Positions 28,271 through 36,685 of a stretch of DNA of 64,000 nt are shown here, piece after piece. The translations under genes were made by a program, and so were the position numbers. The stretch comes from Betaproteobacteria bacterium (GTDB lineage Bacteria > Pseudomonadota > Gammaproteobacteria > Burkholderiales > SG8-41): contig JAQGMI010000028.1 in NCBI GenBank assembly GCA_028292435.1, positions 48,110 through 112,109 of the forward strand, read 5' to 3'. Under the pieces are notes generated by a model. The model worked only from the letters and a program-made list of their open reading frames with translations. It was not told the origin of the DNA and did no database searches. Positions within the stretch are counted from its first letter, which is position 1; the number at the start of each line of letters is the position of its first letter.

Positions 28271-29248
28271 ATGATGCGCGCAGCCAAGACGAGTGTTCGG
28301 GTTGTAGCATGTGCTGTATTCATGGCCAGCGGCGCTGCAAGCGCGGCTGAAGCTTATCCGGCAAAACTCGTCAAGATCGTCGTGCCGTTCGCCGCAGGCG
28401 GCTCGACCGACCTGCTCACGCGCAGCGTCGCTCAGCAACTCAATGAGGCGTGGAAGCGGCCGGTGGTCGTGGAAAATCGCGCCGGTGGCGGCGGGATCGT
28501 CGGCTCCGAGTACGTCGTCAAGTCGCCGCCCGATGGCTATGTGCTGCTGCTCGGCACCAACACCACGCACGCTGCCGCGGCGACGTTGTATCCGAAACTG
28601 CCCTACGACTTGCGCCGCGATTTCGCGCCGATCACCGAGATCGCCTCGATTCCGCTGATCTTGTCCGTGCATCCGTCGATTCCCGTGAATTCAGTCAAAG
28701 AACTCGTTGCACTGGCGAAATCGAAACCCGGCGCGCTGAACTTCGGCGGCGGCACGGGTGCCGCGGCGCACATGGCGATGGAACTCTTCGAGTCGATGGC
28801 GAAAATCAATATGGTCCACGTGCCGTATAAAGGTTCGGGGCCGGCGATGATCGACCTGCTCGGCGGCCATTTGTCGCTGGGCTTCGATGCGGTGATGACG
28901 ACGGTGCCGTACGCGCAGGCGGGCAAGCTGCGCATGCTCGGCGTGAGCAGCCTGAAACGCTCGCCGGCGGCGCCGCAGGTGCCGACGATGGCTGAAGCGG
29001 GGTATCCGGGCTATGAGGCCATTCTCTGGTTTGGATTATTTGCACCGGCCGGCACGCCGGCCGACGTCATCAAAAAAATTTACGAGGACACGGCGCGTGG
29101 CGTTGCCGTACCCAGGATGCGCGAGCTGCTGGCGAGCCAGGGCCTGGAAACCATCGCGAGCAGTCCGGCTGAATTCGCGGCGCGCGTCGACAGCGAAATC
29201 ATCAAATGGCGCAAGGTCATACTCGATGCGGGCATCAAGCTCGAATAA
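28271..29248 (+). CDS. TctC/Bug family substrate-binding protein
   Basis: A 325-residue receptor; the start could be 28271, 28274 or an overlapping 28253, and I take 28271. The signal peptide ends GAASAAE. Landmarks are VPFAAGGSTDLLTR, VVENRAGGGGIVG, PPDGYVL, HVPYKGSGPAMIDLLGG. It follows the deacetylase-like gene by 4 bases and precedes a TRAP transporter operon by 75 bases, so two different uptake systems lie side by side. No TctAB subunits are near. Confidence 0.92.
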   Translation: MMRAAKTSVRVVACAVFMASGAASAAEAYPAKLVKIVVPFAAGGSTDLLTRSVAQQLNEAWKRPVVVENRAGGGGIVGSEYVVKSPPDGYVLLLGTNTTHAAAATLYPKLPYDLRRDFAPITEIASIPLILSVHPSIPVNSVKELVALAKSKPGALNFGGGTGAAAHMAMELFESMAKINMVHVPYKGSGPAMIDLLGGHLSLGFDAVMTTVPYAQAGKLRMLGVSSLKRSPAAPQVPTMAEAGYPGYEAILWFGLFAPAGTPADVIKKIYEDTARGVAVPRMRELLASQGLETIASSPAEFAARVDSEIIKWRKVILDAGIKLE

Positions 29249-29323
29249 GCGTTCCGAATGTTGACAAGGGCGGTAATCCCGACCACCATCCGAGTCGATT
29301 CACGCCATCAGGGAGACCACAAA

Positions 29324-30292
29324 ATGCGATTTGCCTCGGCCATATTTGCGTTCGCGCTCGCCGTTGCGGGCAGCCCAGTGCACGCCCAGAAGTGGGACAT
29401 GCCCACACCCTACAGCGACAACGAGTTTCACACGCTGAACGTCAAACGATTTGTCCAGGACGTGAAAAGCGGTGGCGGCGGCAAGCTCGACATTGTCATG
29501 CACACGAATGGTTCGCTGATCAAGCACCCGGATATCCTGCGCGCCGTTTCGACGGGGCAGGTAAATATCGCCGAGTTCCTGCTTGGTCAGTTCGGCAACG
29601 AAGATCCCGTGTTTGCCGCGGACAATCTGCCGTTCGTCGCCGCCGGCTGGGACAACGCGTGGAAGTTCTACCAGGCGCAGAAGCCACTGCTTGAAAAGAA
29701 ATTGCAGGGCCGCGGTTTGAAACTGCTGTATTCGGTCGCGTGGCCGGGCCAGGGCATTTACACCAAGACCCCGCTTAAATCGGTCGCGGATCTCAAAGGC
29801 ACCAAGTTCCGCACTTACAGCCCGCAAACTGCGCGGCTCGCTGAATTGCTCGGCGCGAGCCCGACCGTGATCCAGGTGCCGGAAGTGCCGCAAGCGTTTG
29901 CTACCGGCAGCATCAGCGCGATGATTACTTCGTCCGCGACGGGCACCTCGACCAAGGCATGGGAATTCGTCAAAAACTATTACACGACCAACGCGTTCCA
30001 TCCGAAGAACGTGGTGGTCGTCAACGCGCGAGCGTTCGAGCAACTGCCCGCCGATGTCAAAAAGGCGGTGCTGGCTGCTGCCGCGGACGCCGAAACGCGC
30101 GGTTGGGAATTCGCCAAGCAGCGCGAGCAGAGCGCCAACAAGGAACTCGCAGCGAACGGGATGACGTTGCATGAGCCCGACGCAGCCATGAAAGCCGCCT
30201 TCAAAAAAATCGGCGACACCATGCTGGCCGAGTGGCAAAAGAACGCCGGCGCCGACGGCGACGCCATCATTAAAGCCTACCGCGGCAAGTAA
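29324..30292 (+). CDS. TRAP transporter substrate-binding protein (DctP family)
   Basis: A 322-residue periplasmic receptor; ATG at 29324 has GGGAG upstream and a signal peptide ending SPVHAQ. The family features are the start-of-domain FHTLNVKRF, the GQVNIAEF turn, LKGTKFRTYSPQTARLAELLGASPT (the DctP signature with Arg that binds the carboxylate) and a long C-terminal helix. It is the first gene of a complete DctP-DctQ-DctM set. TRAP receptors usually take up organic acids with sodium. Confidence 0.93.
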   Translation: MRFASAIFAFALAVAGSPVHAQKWDMPTPYSDNEFHTLNVKRFVQDVKSGGGGKLDIVMHTNGSLIKHPDILRAVSTGQVNIAEFLLGQFGNEDPVFAADNLPFVAAGWDNAWKFYQAQKPLLEKKLQGRGLKLLYSVAWPGQGIYTKTPLKSVADLKGTKFRTYSPQTARLAELLGASPTVIQVPEVPQAFATGSISAMITSSATGTSTKAWEFVKNYYTTNAFHPKNVVVVNARAFEQLPADVKKAVLAAAADAETRGWEFAKQREQSANKELAANGMTLHEPDAAMKAAFKKIGDTMLAEWQKNAGADGDAIIKAYRGK

Positions 30293-30322
30293 CCGCCGGT
30301 CGCAAGCGGACAAGGTCGACGC

Positions 30323-30856
30323 TTGCGACGTTTGCTCGATAATCTCTACTACGCCAGCGGCGCATTCGCCGCTATCTGCCTTGCGCTGATCTGCGTCCTG
30401 ATGCTGGCGCAGGCTTTCGGGCGCGAAGCCGGACTGCTCATACGCGGCGCCGACGACATCGCGGCCTGGCTCACCGCGGCATCGGCGTTTTTCGCGCTCG
30501 GGCATACCTTCCGGCATGGCGAACTCGTGCGCGTGGGATTGTGGATCGACATGCTGAAGGGCCGTATGCGCCGGTGGGCCGAAATCATCGCGTTGTCGAT
30601 CACCGCCTGCTTCGTCGGCTACATGCTGTGGGCAGTCGCCAAGTTTGTATTTGAAAGCTGGAAGTTTCACGAAGTCGCGCAAGGCCTGATCCGGATTCCG
30701 ATCTGGATACCGCAGCTGAGCTTTCTGCTCGGCGTGCTGATTTTCTTCATTGCCGTCATCGATGATCTTGCCGTGGTGCTGCGCGGAGAAACCCCGGCGT
30801 ATCAAGTTGCGGAAGACGCGCGCCGGGCGTCAGGCGATTTTTCAGAGTTGACGTGA
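30323..30856 (+). CDS. TRAP transporter small permease (DctQ family)
   Basis: A 177-residue membrane protein with four hydrophobic segments (about 10-30, 45-65, 86-108, 128-150), normal for DctQ. It begins with TTG at 30323, preceded by AAGGTCGACGC; no ATG fits better. The stop overlaps the DctM start (TGATG). DctQ scaffolds the large permease in the inner membrane. Confidence 0.9.
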   Translation: MRRLLDNLYYASGAFAAICLALICVLMLAQAFGREAGLLIRGADDIAAWLTAASAFFALGHTFRHGELVRVGLWIDMLKGRMRRWAEIIALSITACFVGYMLWAVAKFVFESWKFHEVAQGLIRIPIWIPQLSFLLGVLIFFIAVIDDLAVVLRGETPAYQVAEDARRASGDFSELT

Positions 30857-32160
30857 TGGGTACGCTCACGATCGCCGTCATACTGCTCGCGCTCCTGCTG
30901 GTGTTGCTGGTTGGCGGCGTGTGGATCGCCGTCGCGCTCGCCGCGGTTGGCTGGTTCGGGCTGCAGTTTTTTACCAGCACGCCGCCCGAAGTAAATCTCT
31001 TTCAGTCGTTTTGGAGTTCGAGTGCCAACTGGACAATTGCGGCGCTGCCGCTTTTCATCTGGATGGGCGAGATTCTGTTTCGTACCAAGCTGTCGGAAGA
31101 AATGTTCGAAGGGCTGGCGCCATGGCTCACCTGGCTCCCGGGGCGGCTCATGCACGTGAACGTGATTGCATGCGGCATATTCGGCACCGTGTCCGGTTCG
31201 TCGGCCGCGACTTGCGCGACGATTGCAAAAGTGGCGCTGCCGGAATTAATTAAGCGCGGCTACGACGAAAAAACCTGCCTGGGTTCGCTGTGCGGCGCGG
31301 GCACGCTCGGCATCCTGCTGCCGCCCTCGATCATCATGGTGGTGTACGCAGTCGCGGCCGAAGTGTCGATCCTCAAAGTTTTTCTGGCGGGCTTTCTGCC
31401 GGGCTTTCTGCTGATGGCCTTGTTTTCCGGCTACATCATCGTATGGGCGCTGCTGAATCCGGACAAGACGCCGCGCGAGACAGAAAAATTACCGTTCGCG
31501 GAAAAGCTCTATCGCAGCCGCCATTTGATTCCATGCATTCTGCTGATCGTTTTCATTGTGTGGGTAATGGCGATCGGCTGGGCGACCGCGACCGAGGCGG
31601 CCGCGTACGGCGTGCTCGGTTCTCTCGCCATCGCGTGGTGGTCGGGCGGGCTCAACCGCCAGACGTTCTGGCAAAGCCTGATGGGCGCAACGCGGCTGTC
31701 GTGCATGATCATGTTCATTCTCGCCGGCGCGTCATTCCTGAGTTCGTGCATGGCATTTACCGGCATTCCAAAGGCGCTCGCCGAATGGGTCGCGATGTTG
31801 AATCCGAATCCATACGGGCTGATCGCGATTCTCGCGTTGATTTATGTCGTGCTGGGGACTGCGCTCGACGGCGTATCGATGATCGTGCTGACGACTTCGA
31901 TCGTGATTCCGATGGTGGTCAAAGCCGGCTTCGACCTCGTCTGGTTCGGCATCTTTATCGTGCTGCTGGTCGAAATTGCCGAACTCACACCGCCGCTCGG
32001 CTTTAACCTGTTTGTGTTGCAAACGATGAGCGGGCGCGACAGCAATTACGTCGCGTATGCGTCGATTCCGTTTTTTTGTTTGATGGTTCTGTGTATCGTG
32101 TTAATCACCATCTTTCCCGGTATCGTGACCTGGCTTCCCGATGTAATATTGGCGAAATAA
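30856..32160 (+). CDS. TRAP transporter large permease (DctM family)
   Basis: A 434-residue inner-membrane carrier with about twelve hydrophobic stretches. Signature segments are GIFGTVSGSSAATCATIAKV and LLPPSIIMVVYAV, as in DctM/SiaM. ATG at 30856 overlaps the DctQ stop by one base; an in-frame GTG one codon earlier is less likely. It completes the three-gene TRAP operon. Confidence 0.93.
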   Translation: MGTLTIAVILLALLLVLLVGGVWIAVALAAVGWFGLQFFTSTPPEVNLFQSFWSSSANWTIAALPLFIWMGEILFRTKLSEEMFEGLAPWLTWLPGRLMHVNVIACGIFGTVSGSSAATCATIAKVALPELIKRGYDEKTCLGSLCGAGTLGILLPPSIIMVVYAVAAEVSILKVFLAGFLPGFLLMALFSGYIIVWALLNPDKTPRETEKLPFAEKLYRSRHLIPCILLIVFIVWVMAIGWATATEAAAYGVLGSLAIAWWSGGLNRQTFWQSLMGATRLSCMIMFILAGASFLSSCMAFTGIPKALAEWVAMLNPNPYGLIAILALIYVVLGTALDGVSMIVLTTSIVIPMVVKAGFDLVWFGIFIVLLVEIAELTPPLGFNLFVLQTMSGRDSNYVAYASIPFFCLMVLCIVLITIFPGIVTWLPDVILAK

Positions 32161-32213
32161 TTTAGCGCAAACCAGGCCGGTTTTTTCAAGGCCACTTGCC
32201 GAAGGAGACGTAA

Positions 32214-33659
32214 ATGGTTCGAATCGACTGGTTGTATTCACGGCGCCTGCACCTCGCGCTCGTCGCATTGTGTTTGGGCGTTTGGGCAGGTTGCGCAGGC
32301 AACCCGGGCGGAAACGCTGCAGGGCCCGCGAGCGCCGCCCAGGTCGAAAACCCGAAGAACATCATTATTCTGTTTGCCGACGGCGTCGCTTCTACGCAAT
32401 GGGAGTACGGCCGTTACTCGAGCATGGTGCTGCGCCAGCAGGGTTTCGTGACAACCGATATCGTATTCAAGCAGGGCACGCTTGGTCTCGCGAGTACTTA
32501 TCCGCACGGCGCGTTTGTCACGGATTCCGCGGCCGCCGGCTCTGCAATGTCTACCGGCGTCAAAGTGGTGAACGGTTCAATTTCGATGTCGCCCGACGGC
32601 AAACGGCTGACCACGGCGATGGAGGTCGCGAAAGCGACGGGCAAGCGCATCGGGCTGGTTACGACTGCAACCGTTTATGACGCGACTCCCGCTGCCTTTA
32701 GCGTGCATGCCAAGGCGCGCAGCGAGTCGCAAAATATCGTCGATGAGTACCTCACGCTCGAGCCGGACGTGTTGCTCGGCGGCGGGGCGGAATATTTTCT
32801 GCCGGCGAGCGTGAAAGGCGGCAAGCGCAAGGACGGTAAGGACGTCATTGCGGCGTTTCGCGCCAAGGGCTGGCAGGTCGCGCGCACGCCGTCCGAGTTG
32901 GCTGCCGCGACGGCACCGCGACTGTTAGGCTTGTTTTCCAACGACGATCTCGATTTCGAAATTGATCGCGATGCATCGAAAGAGCCGACCACCGCGGATA
33001 TGGCGACGGCCGCGCTCAAGGCATTGGCGCAATCGAATTCAAAAGGTTTCGTGCTGCTGGTCGAAAATGAAAATACCGACACCGCCGGTCACACGAACGA
33101 CGCGGCTGCGCTCATGCGCGCGCTGTGGGCGTTCGACGACGCGGTCAAGGTCGCGCTCGACTTCCAGCGCAGCCATCCCGACACTTTGATTTTGATCACG
33201 GGCGACCACGAAACCGGCGGCTTCTCGCCGACTTACGCGGCAAAGGATTTAAGCTCGTTTGCGAGCAGCAACCGCTTCACCGTCGGCGACGAGCACATCA
33301 GGATGCTCGGGCGCATCACGATGTCGCTCAACATGGTCAAAGAAACGCTCGGCAGCAAGCCGAGCGGCGCTGCGCTCGATCAACTATTGAGCAAGCACTA
33401 CCCGGGCTTCACGCTCGATACGGATCTGCGCGAATTGATACTTAAAAACGGCGCGCTCGAGCGCAATGCGACGTATGTGCCGCAAAACACGCTCGCGCGC
33501 ATGGTGTCGCGCCAGGCCGGATTTTACTGGGGCACCGCAGGTCACACGCCTGAACCGGTCGTGATTGGCGCGCTTGGACCGGGCGCCCAGCTTTTTAGCG
33601 GTTACCAGGACAACACGGATTTCGGCCGGAACCTGCACCGGCTGATCCTCGGGCGCTGA
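32214..33659 (+). CDS. Alkaline phosphatase (PhoA family), probable lipoprotein
   Basis: A 481-residue phosphatase. The signal peptide ends in WAGC27, a lipobox-like site, so it may be an outer-membrane lipoprotein. Metal and catalytic residues are present: D56 in LFADGVAS, the nucleophile S105 in VTDSAAAGSA, ENENTDTAGH, ITGDHETGG and TAGHTPEPV. No Pho box was looked for beyond the short upstream gap. It abuts the convergent methyltransferase gene with no bases between the two stops. SD GAAGGAGA precedes the start. Confidence 0.9.
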   Translation: MVRIDWLYSRRLHLALVALCLGVWAGCAGNPGGNAAGPASAAQVENPKNIIILFADGVASTQWEYGRYSSMVLRQQGFVTTDIVFKQGTLGLASTYPHGAFVTDSAAAGSAMSTGVKVVNGSISMSPDGKRLTTAMEVAKATGKRIGLVTTATVYDATPAAFSVHAKARSESQNIVDEYLTLEPDVLLGGGAEYFLPASVKGGKRKDGKDVIAAFRAKGWQVARTPSELAAATAPRLLGLFSNDDLDFEIDRDASKEPTTADMATAALKALAQSNSKGFVLLVENENTDTAGHTNDAAALMRALWAFDDAVKVALDFQRSHPDTLILITGDHETGGFSPTYAAKDLSSFASSNRFTVGDEHIRMLGRITMSLNMVKETLGSKPSGAALDQLLSKHYPGFTLDTDLRELILKNGALERNATYVPQNTLARMVSRQAGFYWGTAGHTPEPVVIGALGPGAQLFSGYQDNTDFGRNLHRLILGR

Positions 33660-34298
33660 TCAGCCTGGCGGTTTGCGCCAGACCGTCGCGAGCCATGGCT
33701 GCTGCTCGCGCGGCAGCCCGGCGGGACGGTAGTAGTGCGCAAGTTCAATGAATCCCGCGCCGGTCACATAGCGCCGCCACGTTTCGAGGTCGTGGTAAGC
33801 GCCGAAACGCCCGCGATTCCACCCTTCCTCGTTGTTGCCGCGTGGATTTGAGGCGAACAAAACGCCGCCCGGCTTGAGGGTCGCATGAAGTTCGTGCAGC
33901 ACGCGCGCGAGTTCGGCGGTCGGCACGTGAAACAGCGATGCATTCGCAAATATGCCGTCGAAATACAGTGCAGGCAGGTCGAGCGCGAGGAAATCCTGCT
34001 GCCATACTTCGCATTGACTGTCGACGCGCGCCATCCGCGCAAATTCGGCGGAGCCGTCAAGGCCGATCGCGACGTGTCCGAGGCGCTTGAATGTTTGCAA
34101 GTCGCGCCCCGGCCCGCAGCCGAAATCGAGCACTGTATAAGGCGATGACGCTTCAATGTGCTGCAACAATGCCGCGACGTTCTGGCTCACGTCGTGATCG
34201 CGCGTGCCCTCGCGAAAACTTTCCGCGTTCTCGTTGTAGTGCTCGAGCGTGCCGCCTGAAATCGCGGTCATGGGCTTAGTTGTAGCCGGTTTTGTCAC
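33660..34298 (-). CDS. SAM-dependent methyltransferase (class I)
   Basis: A 212-residue protein with motif I VLDFGCGPGRDLQ and acidic motif II in VAIGLDGSAEF, then FDGIFANASLFHVP and a post-motif LKPGGVLFASNPRG. The start is uncertain: GTG at 34298 or ATG at 34271; neither has a clear ribosome site. The substrate is unknown. It sits alone, converging with the phosphatase gene. Confidence 0.85.
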   Translation of the reverse strand: MTKPATTKPMTAISGGTLEHYNENAESFREGTRDHDVSQNVAALLQHIEASSPYTVLDFGCGPGRDLQTFKRLGHVAIGLDGSAEFARMARVDSQCEVWQQDFLALDLPALYFDGIFANASLFHVPTAELARVLHELHATLKPGGVLFASNPRGNNEEGWNRGRFGAYHDLETWRRYVTGAGFIELAHYYRPAGLPREQQPWLATVWRKPPG

Positions 34299-34445
34299 GA
34301 CGATCGATCGGTTGTCGCATCAAGATCATGACGCCATTATGCCTCGGTTGCGGTGATTTTCGGCAGTGCTCTTGAGCTGGCGACAATGAGCGCATGGTAT
34401 GCTGAATCAACGCACAATAATTGGTGCGCTCGCTCCGGGAGAGAT

Positions 34446-35513
34446 ATGAATTCATCGATGATCCGCGAACTTCCGCGCACTGTCCTCGCAGTGTTGTTCA
34501 TCGGCATCATGATCTTTACGAGCGTGTACATCATGCAGCCGTTCCTGCCCGCGTTGATCTGGTCAACGCTCGTGGTCGTCTCGACATGGCCGATCATGAA
34601 GGCGGCGCAAAGGCGCTTGTGGGGCAAGCGCAGTCTCGCGGTGATTGTCACGACGACCGGGCTGCTGTTGATCGTGATCATGCCGATCGCGCTCGCCGTG
34701 ATGACGATCGTCGAGCACGCCGACGAAGTCGCCGAGCGCGTGACCTCGATTGCGCGGGCCGGCGTGCCGGAGCCGCCCGACTGGGTCGCGCGCATACCTT
34801 TGGTCGGCGACCGCGTCGATCGCGAGTGGCGTGCGGTCACCAAGTTCTCGCCGGAAGAAAGCCAGTCCCGCATCGCGCCGTACGTGAAAGACACGGCGCG
34901 CTGGGCACTCGTCAAGGCGGGCGGCCTGGCCGCTTTCCTTGTGCACCTTCTGCTGACTTTAGTCATCTCAGCGCTGCTGTACGCAAAAGGGGAGTCCGCC
35001 GGCGCCGGGGTGCGCGCGTTTGCACGTCGCCTCGCCGGCGAGCGTGGCGACAAATCGATCACGCTGGCCGGCCAGGCGATACGCGCTGTTGCGTTAGGGG
35101 TCGTCGTCACGGCGCTGGTGCAGGCGGCCCTCGGGGGTATTGGCCTGTGGGTCGCAGGCGTGCCGTTCGCGGGCGTGCTGACGGCGCTCATGTTTGTGCT
35201 TGCCGTCGCCCAGATCGGCGCGGGGCCGGTTTTGATCGGCGCGATCATATGGCTTTACTGGTACGGCGACGCGTCAACGACGACGGTGATCATTTTCCTG
35301 GTGTGGTCGATTTTCGTCGGCGCGATAGACAACGTACTGCGCCCATTGCTTATTCGCAGCGGCGCCGACCTGCCGTTGATTCTGATTTTTGCCGGTGTCG
35401 TCGGCGGCCTGCTTGCATTTGGCATCGTCGGGCTGTTCGTCGGGCCGGTCATACTCGCAATCGTGTACACGGAGCTTTCCTCTTGGGTCAAGGAGTCGAA
35501 CACGCCTGCCTAG
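34446..35513 (+). CDS. AI-2E family transporter (YdiK/PerM-like permease)
   Basis: A 355-residue membrane protein with about eight hydrophobic segments and the AI-2E family block near the C-terminus: VWSIFVGAIDNVLRPLLI, then LILIFAGVVGGLLAFGIVGLFVGPV. ATG at 34446 has GGGAGAG upstream; an earlier frame start at 34353 lacks support. Members are proton-coupled exporters or ion antiporters; the AI-2 role is not general. Single gene. Confidence 0.9.
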   Translation: MNSSMIRELPRTVLAVLFIGIMIFTSVYIMQPFLPALIWSTLVVVSTWPIMKAAQRRLWGKRSLAVIVTTTGLLLIVIMPIALAVMTIVEHADEVAERVTSIARAGVPEPPDWVARIPLVGDRVDREWRAVTKFSPEESQSRIAPYVKDTARWALVKAGGLAAFLVHLLLTLVISALLYAKGESAGAGVRAFARRLAGERGDKSITLAGQAIRAVALGVVVTALVQAALGGIGLWVAGVPFAGVLTALMFVLAVAQIGAGPVLIGAIIWLYWYGDASTTTVIIFLVWSIFVGAIDNVLRPLLIRSGADLPLILIFAGVVGGLLAFGIVGLFVGPVILAIVYTELSSWVKESNTPA

Positions 35514-35910
35514 CGCATCCTGGCGTGCACGATGGTGTAGGACTGAAAATCCGTCGATCGGATTGTTCCGCGCATGCCAATTTCATGCGCTTCGCCTTTC
35601 GTTCTAATCCATTAACTAATAAGCCCTAAAGTTGTAGGACGGCAGACGACCTATCGTGCCGGCGGAAGACCACTGCGTCGGATTCCGATGTCATCCCTCT
35701 CCTATGAAAACTCTTCTAGCGTGTGGAAAACTCGGGCAGGAGAATTCCTACAAGTGATTGGGCTTTGTGCCGATATGTAGGTCGCGGCTTGGGCCGGCAA
35801 AATCCGGGTGCGAAGGTAGCTGCGTGTGCTTTCGTTATGCGTCCTGTCATACGGGATTTTAGGCGCCTTGCGCTGACGTCCATTAGATGCTCCAACCTTT
35901 GAGGTAACGA
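35514..35910. promoter_or_regulatory. 397-base gap with repeated TGTAGGAC-type motifs before the PEP-CTERM gene
   Basis: No gene is seen. The gap contains TGTAGGAC at 35536-35543 and 35633-35640, TGTAGGTC at 35777-35784 and the inverted TCCTACA at 35747-35753. Their spacing is irregular. They may be operator sites for the PEP-CTERM gene that follows. I could not find a convincing sigma54 -24/-12 element, which is known upstream of some PEP-CTERM genes. Confidence 0.4.
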
Positions 35911-36597
35911 ATGAAATCATTTAAACGAAATTTAAAAATCGCATTAGCGGTAACGGCGGCGCTGGGATTAATAAACAGCGCCCATGCATCGCTGATCGCG
36001 GCCAATCCAACCGATGTCAACGGGGCGGGTCTAGGCGCAGTGAACACGGTTTTGACGATTACAAGTCCAAACAGCACCTCGACCGAAACCGGAGCCGTAA
36101 GCTGGAATGGAACGACTGCAGTGACATCAGGCGATACCCAAGCACAGACTTCGTCGCCCACCATCGGTTCGCTCGGGATTACAAGCGCAGCGCAGCTTCG
36201 CATTACGTTTAACGCAGCTGAACCGAGCGCCGATTCCATCAACCTGACCAACTTCGTGCTGACTATTTTCAGCCCGACCGGAACGGCTCTGTTCAACTCG
36301 GGCGCTTTCACCCCGATCACGTTCGCGAGCACCAACCCGGGCGTGGGTAATGCGGGTTTCGTGTTCAGGCTGGACGATGCTCAGGCAGCTGCGGCGCAAA
36401 CGGCGGCGTTCGGCGCCGGATTCGCCAATAACCGGATCGGATTGTCAGCGTCGGCCACCGACGCCACAGGGGGTCTCGAAACGTTCTTTGTTTCGCAAAG
36501 CGTCGGCGCGGTGCCGGAGCCCGAGGCATACGGCATGCTGTTGTCCGGATTAGGCCTCCTGGCCTTCATCGCCCGTCGCCGCCGCTCCAAAGGTTGA
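35911..36597 (+). CDS. PEP-CTERM sorting domain protein
   Basis: A 228-residue secreted protein with signal peptide (cut near AHA-S) and a Ser/Thr/Asn-rich middle with beta-strand character. The C-terminus is a complete PEP-CTERM tripartite signal: VPEP at 201-204, a hydrophobic stretch, and RRRR near the end. Such proteins are processed by exosortase (EpsH/XrtA) and linked to exopolysaccharide and floc formation. The exosortase cluster is not in this window. AGGTAA precedes the start. The gene has an unusually long upstream gap. Confidence 0.93.
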   Translation: MKSFKRNLKIALAVTAALGLINSAHASLIAANPTDVNGAGLGAVNTVLTITSPNSTSTETGAVSWNGTTAVTSGDTQAQTSSPTIGSLGITSAAQLRITFNAAEPSADSINLTNFVLTIFSPTGTALFNSGAFTPITFASTNPGVGNAGFVFRLDDAQAAAAQTAAFGAGFANNRIGLSASATDATGGLETFFVSQSVGAVPEPEAYGMLLSGLGLLAFIARRRRSKG

Positions 36598-36685
36598 GCG
36601 CCGGCTCAGTCGCGAACGAAAAATCAGTGCGGCGGGGGAAGCGTAGTTCTCACTGCGGTGCGAGCTACGTTTTTTTTGACTATCG

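Noticed and set aside
29300..30805. A 501-codon minus frame across the TRAP genes
   Set aside because: It covers three well-supported TRAP genes in antisense and has no recognisable family.
32160..32185. Possible terminator after the DctM gene
   Set aside because: AAACC-AGGCC-GGTTT is only a 5-bp stem before T residues; too weak to support.
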